A program made the translations under genes and the position numbers. 64,000 nucleotides of DNA from Prunus persica. Taxonomy: Eukaryota; Streptophyta; Magnoliopsida; Rosales; Rosaceae. Each line of letters opens with the position of its first letter. Within the stretch, counting starts at the first letter, position 1. Positions 1 to 11,251 of this stretch are shown here, piece by piece. The stretch covers positions 7,649,689 to 7,713,688 of the forward strand of contig NC_034012.1 in NCBI RefSeq assembly GCF_000346465.2, in the 5' to 3' direction. A model generated the notes under the pieces. That model was not told the origin of the DNA. It did no database searches and saw only the letters and a list, made by a program, of their open reading frames with translations.

Positions 1-702
1 ATCTATTAATATTGTATAACATAAAATCCAAGAAAATGATCTAAAATAAATGGAACAAAGATAGAAATAGATCCTTCTATCCACCTTCAAGTTATATTTA
101 TTTGATACATTGTTGTTATATATATATATATATATATATATATTGCAAATCTAGAATGATATTTTCAGCAAAAAGTTCGTGTTTTGAACTCACAATTTTC
201 TCACACTCAACTCATCTTAAGAAAACAAAATTTACTTACTTTGATTGGGATCAAAAAGCTGAATCAAGGTTAGGGTTGGGAGGGTTTGAGTAACTGAGGC
301 CTTCGTGAATTGTGATTTTCGACCTCATTTGATAGCTCAATTTGAAAATGGATTGAAATTGAGTTCAAGTTAGCCTTTATGAGTTCCACTTATCCAACTT
401 AATAAGTTTAGTTCACAACATTTATAAGTTCATCAGACAATAATCAAGATACTTGTCTAATTTAATTGATATGCAATTGAGTTGGTTTCACAAACTACAT
501 GTAGAGAAATTTGACATGGACCTTGAGGTAACTAGACCATAATTAGCATGATAGATTATTGATACTTTTTTGTATATAAAATTACCATCAATACACAATT
601 GAGTTGGTTTCACAAACTACATAAAGAGGGATTCAAACATAAAACTTTGAGTGCATGGATAACTGCTCTTAACTTAGTTAAATTATTATTTTTTAAAATT
701 TT
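1..702. other. AT-rich intergenic flank, no gene seen
   Basis: No coding sequence is supported here; the small open frames have no recognisable domain. The stretch holds a (TA)n microsatellite at 117-143 and a short direct repeat of about 30 bp (around 473-505 and 594-626, both reading through GAGTTGGTTTCACAAACTAC). It looks like ordinary intergenic DNA with degraded repeats. Confidence 0.6.
117..143. repeat. (TA)n microsatellite
   Basis: Uninterrupted TA dinucleotides, about 13 units, seen directly. Confidence 0.95.
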
Positions 703-802
703 ACTAGCCCCTTGACACATGCTCACGCATGTGCCAATTGGTTTTCTTTTTCTTTTTTATTTTATTTTTAGAATTAATAAAAGATAACAGGGTAGTTATC
801 TA

Positions 803-1089
803 TCTATATATATAAAGCAAAAGGCAGAGAATGGTGAAACATTCTAAATACTAGAAAATGCCCTTGATTAATGCAAACATTAAGAATTGAAATTATTAAT
901 TAAATGAGGATAATATGGTAAATTCACAATTTTTCGTATTAAAAAAATTAAAATTAAAAGAAAATTCAGATAATGGGTCCTATTTTTATGGAACACAAAT
1001 ATTCATTATCTTTTTTAATTCTAAAATAAATTTAAATTTTTTTTAAAAAAAACCTCTCGCATGCGCGGAAGCGCGTGCAGAGAGGCTAG
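803..1089 (+). mobile_element. Inner non-autonomous Helitron, plus strand
   Basis: It begins TCTATATATATAAAGC after A802 and ends CTAG (1086-1089) before T1090. The 3' hairpin at 1059-1078 has stem GCATGCGC/GCGCGTGC and loop GGAA, followed by a 7-nt spacer (AGAGAGG) to CTAG. The 5' terminus and about 100 bp behind it match, in inverse orientation, the sequence at 1230-1337, so both belong to one family. At about 287 bp it has no coding capacity. The start could alternatively be T799, which also follows an A. Confidence 0.78.
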
Positions 1090-1129
1090 TGTTGTTACAT
1101 ACACCGAGCTCCCCAAAAACTATGTTTTT

Positions 1130-1229
1130 NNNNNNNNNNNNNNNNNNNNNNNNNNNNNNNNNNNNNNNNNNNNNNNNNNNNNNNNNNNNNNNNNNNNNNN
1201 NNNNNNNNNNNNNNNNNNNNNNNNNNNNN
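1130..1229. other. Assembly gap (100 N)
   Basis: Exactly 100 N, the usual placeholder for a gap of unknown length. It falls just beyond the inner Helitron and inside the outer one, where an inverted repeat would make assembly difficult. Confidence 0.99.
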
Positions 1230-1337
1230 TCCTCATTTAATTAATAATTTCAATTCTTAATGTTTGAATTAACAAAGGGCATTTTCTGGTATTTTGAATG
1301 TTTCACCATTCTCTGCCTTTTGCTTTATATATATAGA

Positions 1338-1680
1338 TTATCAGCTTAAATAATTACTAAAAAATAGTCTAACTGTTTAACAAGTAATTATTTTACTTAT
1401 TTATGAAGAATAGCATTTCAGGAAAAAATAAATAACTAAGAACCATGTCTTCTAGAGAATTCACAAAACTAGATCGATTAATCGTTAATTAAAATTAAAA
1501 AAAGGAAAGGTCCTGAAAAAAAAAAGAAAAAGGAAAACCCATGAGATCCCACACATCCGTACGTGCCTACGTGGCAACCATGTAAAACCAATCAGAAAAA
1601 GCGGAAGAAAAGAAAAAGGAAAAAAAGAAAAAGAGTACAAGTCTTAAAAACACAACGATTATTTTCTCTCGCGCTCTCCC
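1338..1680 (+). promoter_or_regulatory. Upstream region of cyclin T copy A
   Basis: AT-rich sequence between the Helitron pair and the first 5'-UTR exon of cyclin T copy A. Just downstream, about 1690-1772, the leader resembles that of copy B at 10570-10655 (both carry TAAACCCTAA-like or AAACCCTAA text and end in an exon donor GGTAACAAT). I see no clear TATA box, so the transcription start is not fixed. Confidence 0.4.
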
Positions 1681-1772
1681 TCTCCAGAGTCTGCACAGCA
1701 TAAACCCTAAAATCCAAATTGGGAAGATTGGGTAGGTTTTTGCCTTAGTTCTGGTGTCTTCGTCAATCCAAG

Positions 1773-3161
1773 GTAACAATAACTTCTCTTATCTTTGGTT
1801 TCGAGCTCTTAGCTTCTCCATTTCATTATATTTTACTCATTCGAAATTCGAACCCGTTTAAGATAATTTTACGTAAATTTGCTCATTCGCAATCCTACAT
1901 ACACAAACTTAAAAATGGGTTTTTTCTTTTGTTTGTGTGGAAGAACCTTTTGCTATAGTTTTGTTGTTGTTTTTATCTGAGAAAGATTGGGATTTTAAGA
2001 TGATGCTCTATTTATGTTGATTGAATTTTCGAAGAATAGGCTTTAAAAAGGAGTGGGATTGGCTTTAAGGATTAAATGTTGAATAATATACACATATACG
2101 CGTGAGTGTGTATTTGGTTTTCTTTTGCTGGTATTATATGTGTGTGTGTGGTTTAATTATAATCATAATAGAAAATTTTCCAATTTTTTGTTGAATTGGT
2201 GAATTTCGTAGTAAGCAAAGAAGTAACAAGGAGACCACTCACTTTGTTCGTATATTGATGAAGTTTGGGAATGATTGAGGTAGCTCTAAGAAGTGGTTAA
2301 GAAAGTCTTCTAGATACTAAGAATTCCTACACGAAAAATTTCGTTATTCTATATCTTTCAAACTTGTGAAAGTGGAACAAGTAATAAATTGGTTATATTT
2401 CCAATATAAAAATATGATACAGTTTTTATAGTTCAATGATGAATGAAAGTGGTTCTTGTCATGTCGTAGATTTTGAGCTTTTGGTAAATTCAAGAGAATG
2501 ATGGCTTATGATAAAATTGTTAATGGCGAGGCCTACATTGTTTTCCACTGTAGTGTGTAGATATATGATAGCGTTCGGAGGACTTGAGAGTGATTGGAAG
2601 AACTCTGACATTTTCATCTTAAAACTTTATTACATAAAGTTAGATGAGTTTCACAATTTGGACCTCATCAAGTAAGTCAATTAAAGGATTATTAGATTTG
2701 GACGTTCTCTTGGTCATCATGTTTTTGTACCTGAATCATAAGTAGCTTTACTGGGAAGACACAAATTTGACTTTTTGCACCGTTATGCAAGAGTATTAGA
2801 GAAATAGAAATTTCAATTTGAAGGTGAAGATGTAAATTCCACTATGGAAATAAAAAGTTAAAAGTTGGGAAAAGGAAACAAGAAAGAAAGTTTGATTTAG
2901 TGGAAGATGAGGTAGAGTGTGTAAAAAAACGATTGTGTTTGCTTACCTTGTCCTCTTCTATAGCCGTAATGCTAGTAATTGAATCATTACTGAAGTTTAC
3001 AGTTCTGTAATCTATCATGATCATGATTGGATGCTATGCTTTCGTTTATGGATTTTAGTTTTTCACTTTGTGTTTACAACTCATTTCTTATATTATTTTA
3101 CCTTGCTACATCATAGTCTATGGCCTACTGTTTCTGACCCATCTTGGCGATCCATGAACAG
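1773..3161 (+). other. 5'-UTR intron of cyclin T copy A
   Basis: Donor AG|GTAACAAT at 1772/1773 and acceptor ACAG at 3161. Both junctions are mirrored in copy B (10655/10656 and 11158/11159), and the sequences beside the junctions match between the copies, which is the main support. The short leader exon 3162-3255 then runs into the ATG. Confidence 0.65.
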
Positions 3162-3255
3162 GAAGCTTGTGGACTTTGGTGATATAGTCTTTATTGTTAT
3201 CAACCACTCAAGTTGTTATATTTGAATTATTTTAAATTGGAGAGCTCAGATACAT

Positions 3256-6200
3256 ATGGCTGGTTTTTTGCCTGCTGAATCCTCTCATAGTGAAATGAGT
3301 GATGTTGGTTCTTATAAAGATGGGCAGGACCGGCTAGAGGAAGGAGCTTGTTGGTACTTTTATAGAAAGGAGATTGAAGAAAATTCTCCATCTAGACGAG
3401 ATGGCATTGACTTAAAGAAAGAGACATATTTACGCAAGTCATACTGTACTTATCTACAAGATTTGGGTATGAGACTTAAAGTGTGAGTTTTTTAGCCTTA
3501 TCTCAAATTTTGTTTTCATTTTTCCCTTTATCTTCAATGAAGTATTATTTCTATCATTTGTGATTCCATCTTCTGTAAAAAAGGGAAAAACAAGAAGATT
3601 GCTATACCATACTAGAATAAAATGTAACTAGTAAAAATTAAATTTGTGTCACTCAATTAATTTGTGTTTTTTAGTTCATTATTGGATATAGTTTGGGGCT
3701 TATAGTTTAGCGTTTAGTCAAGATTTAGGGATCCAAATCTTGAACATCCTGTTAAACCTTTTAAGCAATAATAAATCTTAAAAGTCCCTATTCAACTCTA
3801 TAGCCATGCCAAACCTTTTATCAAAATAACAAATAAAAAAATCTGTGTTTAAGCCGCCGTAGAAGGCGTTTGAACACTACAATGTGTAGTAAAAAGGCAT
3901 GTGACCCTTGCACGGGTTTACAAATAAATAGAACTCTATTCGGTTTATGATTGAAACCCAAAGATTTTGTGTGGGTTTTTTCTTTTCTTTTATAATTTAC
4001 AAATAATTAGTCTAATATTCGTTTGAACCCTAAGAATTAACAATTTCTTTTTCAAAATTTGTCAACTGAGAATGGATTGTGTAATGGTGTTGTACAGTAG
4101 GTTCACGATTGAACTTATATCTACTATTGATGCATTATGAGCATACATAATCTACACTCATTAATAAATTCTGGTTCATTATGAATGTACATTCCTTAAT
4201 GAGTGCATATAGTAGGCTTGTATATAAGTCATTCTGTAGCCTATGAGGGGCACTAAGATTATGATATTTCAATAACAAATTTCAGGGAGTTTTCATATCT
4301 ATCTTTTATTTTCCTATTTTTCCTGGAGTTTCTAGGTCCCTCTAGAGAGAAGTTTCCTGAGGATTTTATCTCTTTTAGTGCTTCCAGTACATTTATGTAA
4401 ATTTTACATAACATCATCATTTTTGTCTTGGTCGTGGAGATTCATCCAAGACCAATGTCACTGACTAGAACGTTTCTTTCCATCAATGGTCTCTAATTAG
4501 TTTAAGGCAAAAAGACAATTAGAATGTGTAACAACGTAAATTTAGAGGCCTAGATTGCTTCCGTGCACCGGAGATGATGTTTGAAAACGTCAGGAATTCC
4601 ATTGAGAAAGAAAGATTCTTCATATAGACCTTAAAAAGATTAAGATGATGGGAGACAGTCCTGATGAAGTTTTGTTCCTCGCATCTATCTTTAATTTTTC
4701 AATGATCTGATTAACTAAGTTTGATGAAATTCTCACTACTTTTTATCAGCTTTGTGCTTGTCCTGTTATTACTGCAAAGCGAATTGTTCATATTTTTTAG
4801 TGTTTCTATATTGATTTAAAGTTTGTGTATTACTAAGGGTCCATTTGGTAGTGCCCCAAAACTGTTGTGAAAAATAAATTGATTGTATTTGTTAATGTTT
4901 ATGCAGGTAAGTGTAGTTTTTAGGTAAATGCTATTCTAGAAGTGATATTGCAGTATAAAGGAAGAAAAGAGTAATGCGTTGATAGGTTTAATTGGTAGTA
5001 AGATGATATGAGTGAAACTGTCAAAAAACAAGTTCAAAGCATTAGTAGCTTTTTAAAGTATTCTTTAAATTTTTTTGTGAAGCACCTAAAGATGTGAAAG
5101 TAAAAACAGAAGCAGAAGCAGAATCATCTTTCTTCGAACTTACCGAATGCTTAATTGGGTAGTCTCAAATGCAAAAAGAGAACCCTGTTGAAATGCAATT
5201 CAAAATTGGGATTAACTCTTGGATAACGTGTGAACATTATTACCTTAGGCACGTTGTATATTTAATGTACCTTTTTAATCCTTATTTGTGTATGAATTGA
5301 ATTAGGATTATTTATATCTTCTGTGGGTATAGTCAACCTGACAAAAAGCGGTGGTAATATTTTCTGAAATGTCATGAGAGGTTGTTATATATATCTTTAA
5401 GTCTCATTAGTACAGAAGGTATCCAGCATGCTCTTAGTTTTCATCTAATTGGTGCATGATTTTTAAAACAGAAATAACTTTGAGTCGAATGTTAATAATC
5501 ATGTAGGGTTGAAAGGCTATTAACCACCGGAACTAACATTTTAATCTCTGACTGCATAGTAGGGTTGGATATATTTTCTTTTTTCCCTTGTTTTGACTTA
5601 TTGATTCAGCGTGATAACGATCCTGGATATTTCTTTATGCAGACCCCAGTTGACAATTGCAACATCCATAATTTTCTGTCATCGATTCTTTCTTCGTCAA
5701 TCACATGCAAAGAATGATAGAAGGGTGAGTATTGAAAACTTGAATGCCCTCATCCCCTATGGCTAACTTTGTCTATGTATCTATATCTGAGTTAGCTTTC
5801 AACTTTCTACTTGGGGTGATACCTAATGCGTTGTGTTAGCTGTCGTTGGTGCATCTGTTTAGCCTTAGTGAACTTCTTTTTATGAGTTTACGTGTTTGAA
5901 GATTTCAAATTTTAGCTATACTACTATTCAACTAGGGTCTTAATTGCAACTTCTGCCAACTTCTGGATTCAACTAGGGTCTTAATTGTAACTAATTGGTG
6001 TCATCTGCTTTGGCATGAATGCTCACCCATTCGTTTTCAAACCCGAAGATTTGTCAAACTTATGTTGTAATTATATTGTTAATGGCGTGCAAGGTGATGG
6101 GGAGAATAAGTTGATTCACAAATTCGAGTTTCTTGTAATTTGTTAAATGCGTCATACTTTTTGATAGACCTGCGAATAAGTGATTATTTTCATTACTGGA

Positions 6201-9016
6201 CCAATAATATTCAGTTGTCTAGCATATGAATGGTTGTATGCATGTAGTAGATCTTAGAGTGGATACATTAACCTCCTTGGCTGACAAGTATGCCATGATG
6301 TTCTTGAAATTCCCATTATTTTGGCTTCAAAGTCCCCTCTTAAAGGATTTAGGGTACTTTTTTTTCTTGGATGGGATGGGTGATAAAGGATTAAGGTTAA
6401 TAACTGTGTATTGATTCTGCTGGAGTCAAATCTATCACCACACTAATTTCTCGAACTTAGCACAGAGAAGATAACCATACAATTTGTTTCTTATTGGAAA
6501 AAAAACCCAAGAATGACTTATATTGCTGCAAAGTTCAACTTCATCCTTTGTATATGTGCACCTGTGGTGTACATGTGTGCATGTGTCATAAAGAGCAGGT
6601 AGAAGATTTAGGTTTCTCTTCATCTTGGTGTAAGAAGAAGAGTAAGAGAGAATCAATGTAAGACTCACATAGGACAAATGATCAAATTCTGTTCACTAAA
6701 CTCAATTAAAATGTGCCGCAGACCATCGCAACAGTTTGTATGTTTCTTGCTGGGAAGGTTGAAGAAACTCCGCGGCCACTAAAAGATGTTATCCTTGTGT
6801 CTTATGAAATTATTCATAAGAAGGATCCTAAAGCAGTACAGAGGATCAAGCAAAAGGTAGTTTCACTGCAGTGCCTTTATGCATGACATTCCTCTACCTC
6901 ATTTGTTAAGATTTTTCCTATTGATGCTACTTATCTTTTGTGAACTCATTCAGATCTTCATAATAATTTTTTTATGTAGTCATGGCATGTGTACCTTTAT
7001 TTTTGCTTCTCTACTATATCACAAGTTCTCAACTGCATTTGCATGCCCCCTTGGTAATAGAATGTGGAAATGTCAACTTTCCCCCTACAGTTGGGGCAGA
7101 CGTGCACAATTGTGTTGCAACTTGCTATACTACTAGACTGGACTTTGATTAGTTTTTTTTTTTTGTTCCCTTTTCTTTTTACGTTTGCTTTTAACTGAAA
7201 ACGATACTATTTCATGATCCCAGAATATGTCTTGTGTATTCAGTTATGTTTTCCAATTTGTCATTTGTGTTATAATACAAGTTGAAATCCTGCAGGAGGT
7301 GTATGAACAGCAGAAGGAATTAATTTTACTTGGAGAGAGGGTTGTTCTTGGGACTCTTGGTTTTGATCTTAATGTACTCCATCCATATAAACCTCTCGTG
7401 GAGGCAATAAAGAAATTCCAAGTAGCTCAAAATGCCCTTGCTCAAGTTGCATGGAATTTTGTCAATGATGGGTATGCTTGTCATAGTTAATATACGCTGC
7501 TCATTTTTTATCTTTCTTCATTTCCTTCTTGAACTTGGAATGTGCCGTGCAGACTTCGGACATCTCTTTGCTTGCAATTTAAACCCCACCACATTGCAGC
7601 TGGTGCCATTTTCCTTGCTGCCAAGTTCCTAAAAGTAAAGCTCCCATCAGATGGCGAGAGGGTGTGGTGGCAAGAGTTTGACGTCACCCCACGCCAATTG
7701 GAGGGTGGGTGTCCTCGTTTTAATTCAGTAGGTGATGCTACAGAGCAATTAACAGTGTCCTTACCCCCACACTTATCCTTCATCAATCCAGATTTTTCTT
7801 TTACTTTTGCCCCTCTAATTCTTTTTTTTACTCTATATAGATTCGGGGTTTGAGGAAGAACTACAAAAATCAAAGTTTCAAACAAATTAAGAAGATTGTT
7901 AAATATTTTGTGAAGACATCGGGTGTCAGCTTTAATTGCATTCAATTGTTTTATGCAGAAGTAAGCAATCAAATGTTGGAACTATATGAACAAAATCGAG
8001 TTCCAGCTTCTAATGAAGTTGAAGGGACTGCAGCAAGTGGCGCTGCTCATCGGGCTCCAGCAAAAGCTACAACTAGCAATGAAGAATATGCTACAAGCAA
8101 CAGTAATCTACAGGGTGGTGATACAAGACCTGGAACCTTGAAGCTTGCATCATCTAGGCCAGAATCTGAGCAATTAGATGTTGGAAATGATAATGGACCT
8201 CCTAGAAATACCCAAAGTTTAAATAATGACAACAGAAGTACAGATATCAGAAATGCTCCAGACCACAATGTGAATGTAGCATTCAAAGATAATCAGTACT
8301 CTGCACCATTGTCATCGCACCAGGAGCAGATGGGAGATGCTCAAAACGTATCAAAATCTGGTTCTGAGGGCCGTTATGAAGAAGGTCAAGAAGATAATGG
8401 GAAATTTGACACAAGAGAAGCAGGGGAATTGAAGGCCAAACAATTTGGCCGAAGTTTGGAAAATGGACAAGGTGCACTTGGGCAGTCACCTCAGGATGTA
8501 ATAAAAAAGATTGACAAAAACAAGGTGAAGGCAGCACTGGAAAAACGAAGAAAGTCCCAGGGTGATGTGACTCGAAAAAAAGATTTGATGGATGAGGATG
8601 ATCTTATTGAGATGGAACTGGAAGATGGTATTGAACTGGCTGCTGGGAGTGAGAAAATCAAGGGAGACAGGAGTCAAAGCTGGGTTAAGTCCTCAAATAG
8701 ATCAGAAAATGAGGACCTGCATCAGGGAAAACAACAAGAGGATGCCAGTAATGGTAGAACTGATTTAAGCAATGTGGAAGAAGGTGAGGTTTCTGCACTT
8801 GCTGATGGTGGCCAAGGATATCATTCTCTCATTTCAAGTGACCGCAAGAGAAAAAGCCCTCCACTCAATGGTGTAGAGAAGAAGCAGCGGTGTGATTATT
8901 CACCTGGAACTGCCCACCATAATCAGTTTGATCATGCAGAAGATCACAGCGAGGTTGGCCGGGTTGTACACACAGAAATGGATCACAAGAGGCAAGTACA
9001 AGAAAATCATGTCTGA
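3256..9016 (+). CDS. Cyclin T1-type protein, tandem copy A (CYCT1;4/CYCT1;5-like)
   Basis: Coding exons 3256-3482, 5643-5724, 6722-6856, 7296-7471, 7553-7704 and 7959-9016 join in frame with GT-AG introns to give 609 aa. Residues about 30-260 form the tandem cyclin folds. They show [15 protein letters not shown] near the N-terminus, then [33 protein letters not shown] and [20 protein letters not shown]. The remaining 350 residues are hydrophilic and low complexity, with a conserved patch [12 protein letters not shown] and a His-rich, basic end. In the known family, cyclin T pairs with CDKC kinases as plant P-TEFb and phosphorylates the RNA polymerase II C-terminal domain in the nucleus. The ATG lies in the same context (ATACATATGGCT) as in copy B. 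Intron 1 of the coding part (3483-5642) is ten times longer than in copy B. Membership is near certain; which Arabidopsis member is orthologous is not. Confidence 0.93.
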
Positions 9017-10560
9017 GGTGGTGTGCACTGCTTGCAGTTGCTGGAGAGGTCTTGATTTAATGACGTGCAAGTTCTCTTCATGTCCAAGTGTATATTGTGA
9101 TTTCTTCGCAGACCGCGTCCTTGGTATGCTCTAATCCTTTTTTGATGTTCCCCAGAGGCACCCTAAGATATGTCAGTGCAATCCGTTGGCTCGGTGTCTT
9201 GACTAACTTCTGTGTATTCCTTCCCCACTGATCTTTTGCGGATATATTGGCATGGGAGCGAGGTTTATCAGTCCTGAATAGGTGCTTTTCCATCTCATCT
9301 AATTCTTAGAATGTTTTGGACACTATATTTATTGATGGTGATGATACAAGTAGGGGAAATGGTTAAATGGCGAAGAAACTTTTGACATTGTTGAATCCAA
9401 TCAATTATATATTCAATGGTTACAAATTGCGCATCTCTTTTTCTTTGCACTTTCCCTTGTTTTTTTTTTTTTGACCATGATTCTTTGCCCTGACCTCCTC
9501 CCCCTCTTTTCTCAACCCACTGAACTCTGGGGCCATCTGAGCAGCAAGCACATGTCATGACTTAGTTGGTAGGTGCACAAAGTTGTCTGGTAAGGATTAT
9601 GTGATACCTTTCGTTTTGGGCCTCACATTCTTATCTGTACGGTTAAAGATTATGCGGAGTTCGTTAACTTTCTAAATGACACACAAATTTCCATCTCATT
9701 TTTAGGGTTTTAGATAAATAATTTTATATAAGCATGATCAAGTGAAAACTCACAATTTCTATGTCATAGATGAATAAAGAGTATTTTGCGAATTTCCCCT
9801 AGAATTTGTAAGTAATTTTCAGTTTTCCCTATGTTTTTTAATTATAAAAGAATAAATTAAAGATTCGAACTATTGAAAATGGCAAACGTGCCACCTACCA
9901 TCTGATTTTACCCTATTTGATCCAATTTGCCGTAAGGCATTTTTGAGGGCAAATTGATCATTTAATAGTTCATTTTGGTCATGAAGGGCCAAATTGAATT
10001 GAAAAGCTCTTGTACCAATTATAGTCAACCAAAGGGTTACACACAATGATTTGAAATATTGGGAATTCGACAAGTCTTAGTGAAATTGACACTCGAGTCG
10101 ACAAATCACTTCTAATTTTGAAAGATACTTCAACTCCATAGCTCAAGAAAACGAGTCTTGTGGTGAGAGACTATGAGACTTAAAATGATCAAAATGCTCT
10201 AAAAAATGAACTATGTGACAATAAATTAGATGAAATATAAAGAAATCTAATGATAGAAGTGACATCGTGTTCGAATATTAGTTATTTTGAAAGTGACCAA
10301 CAAATTAGGTGGAAGTTGCAGAATCACTCGTACATAAAATCATGATGATTATTATATATCCATGGTGGCTTATATATGCTACCACTGGATCACTTGTAAA
10401 CAAAATAGAAAATTTAGACCCAAAAAAGAAGAAGGGGGAAATACACAAACCAAAAGAAAAACCCACAAAACCCAAAAGCAAAAGGAGAAATAAATAAAAG
10501 AAACCAAAATACAAAATTCACAAAACAGGAAAGCCATCGATCTCTATTCTCTATCGTCTC
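9017..10560. other. 3' region of copy A and promoter region of copy B
   Basis: The copy A 3' UTR presumably covers roughly the first 300 bases. The rest is AT-rich spacer with a poly-T run near 9460. No coding sequence is supported. The final part, from about 10540, is pyrimidine-rich leader sequence resembling that of copy A. Confidence 0.5.
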
Positions 10561-10655
10561 TCCCTCTTGCTCGCTTCACAGTATAAAACCCTAAGTTCAA
10601 ATTGGGAAAAGTCGACACTTTCCTGCCCTGGGACTCTCGCCTTCATCAATTCGAG

Positions 10656-11158
10656 GTAACAATCACTTGTTTAACTTTGCTTTCTGGTTTTCGTATTTTT
10701 TCTTTTTCCGTATTCAATTGTGTTGAAGGCATCGTAGTCTTCGATCCCTATCTAAGCTATTTGTATCAAATTTAGGTTATCTTTTACCTTGCACATACTC
10801 AATACTGGGTCTTTTCTGCTTCAACAGCAAAGTAATTGCTTGCTATAATTTCGCGGAACATGTGTGTATGTGTGTCTTATTTTCCCCTGGCTCATTGGGA
10901 GAAATTGAGTTTTAAGATAATACCCAAGTGATTTTCAGCCATATAAGGAACAATACATGATATTTCTTAGTAGAGGAAGCCCCAGAAAAGATTCAAAGGA
11001 CCAAAGAACCGAACTTTTGAAAAAATCAGTTGGTGGGTGCTGAAGTTCACAGTTTTCTAAACCAATGTGTCTCATTATTTTTTGCAATGTTATTTTTTAT
11101 GAAGTTTTTTGTGATGCTCATACGGCCCACTGTTTCTGACTTGATAATCCATGTGCAG
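10656..11158 (+). other. 5'-UTR intron of cyclin T copy B
   Basis: Donor GAG|GTAACAATC at 10655/10656 and acceptor GTGCAG at 11158, homologous to the leader intron of copy A but only 503 bp against 1389 bp. Confidence 0.65.
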
Positions 11159-11203
11159 GAAGCTGCTGGAATTTGGTGATTAGTCTTCACAGTTTCCATA
11201 TTG

Positions 11204-11239
11204 ATGAACTGTCTATGTCAGAGTTATATTAAGTGCTGA
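11204..11239 (+). CDS. Upstream ORF (11 aa) in the leader of cyclin T copy B
   Basis: An ATG at 11204 lies in the predicted second leader exon (11159-11251). It opens an 11-codon frame ending in TGA, 12 bases before the main ATG at 11252. The equivalent part of copy A has no ATG. Such a short uORF would be expected to lower translation of the main frame. The peptide itself has no recognisable function, and use of the uORF is inferred. Confidence 0.4.
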   Translation: MNCLCQSYIKC

Positions 11240-11251
11240 ACAGAGATACAT

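Larger units (their letters stand above)
704..1337 (-). mobile_element. Outer non-autonomous Helitron, minus strand, interrupted
   Basis: Read on the minus strand, the 5' terminus is TCTATATATATAAAGC at 1337-1322 and the 3' terminus is CTAG at 707-704. A hairpin precedes it (stem GCACATGC/GCATGTGT, loop GTGA, then a 7-nt spacer). The flanking bases are A703 and T1338, the A|T target expected for Helitrons, with no duplication. The element is split by a second Helitron (803-1089) and contains the 100-N assembly gap. No Rep/helicase coding is visible, so it is a short passive copy. Confidence 0.72.

Noticed and set aside
1567..1779. 70-codon minus-strand open frame upstream of cyclin T copy A
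   Set aside because: It lies across the predicted promoter and leader and has no recognisable content.
4836..5165. GGGTCCATTTGGTAGTG, a possible MITE terminus in the first coding intron of cyclin T copy A
   Set aside because: The best candidate for the opposite end (near 5141-5165) is only loosely inverse and no target duplication is visible.
7542..7853. Read-through of cyclin T exon into the following intron
   Set aside because: Family comparison and the matching junction in copy B require splicing at 7704/7959, where the sequence continues as [13 protein letters not shown].
7508..7972. 154-codon minus-strand open frame across cyclin T copy A exons
   Set aside because: It is antisense to exon 5 of the coding part ([14 protein letters not shown] region). 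Its counterpart in copy B (14982-15326) is conserved only because the sense exon is.
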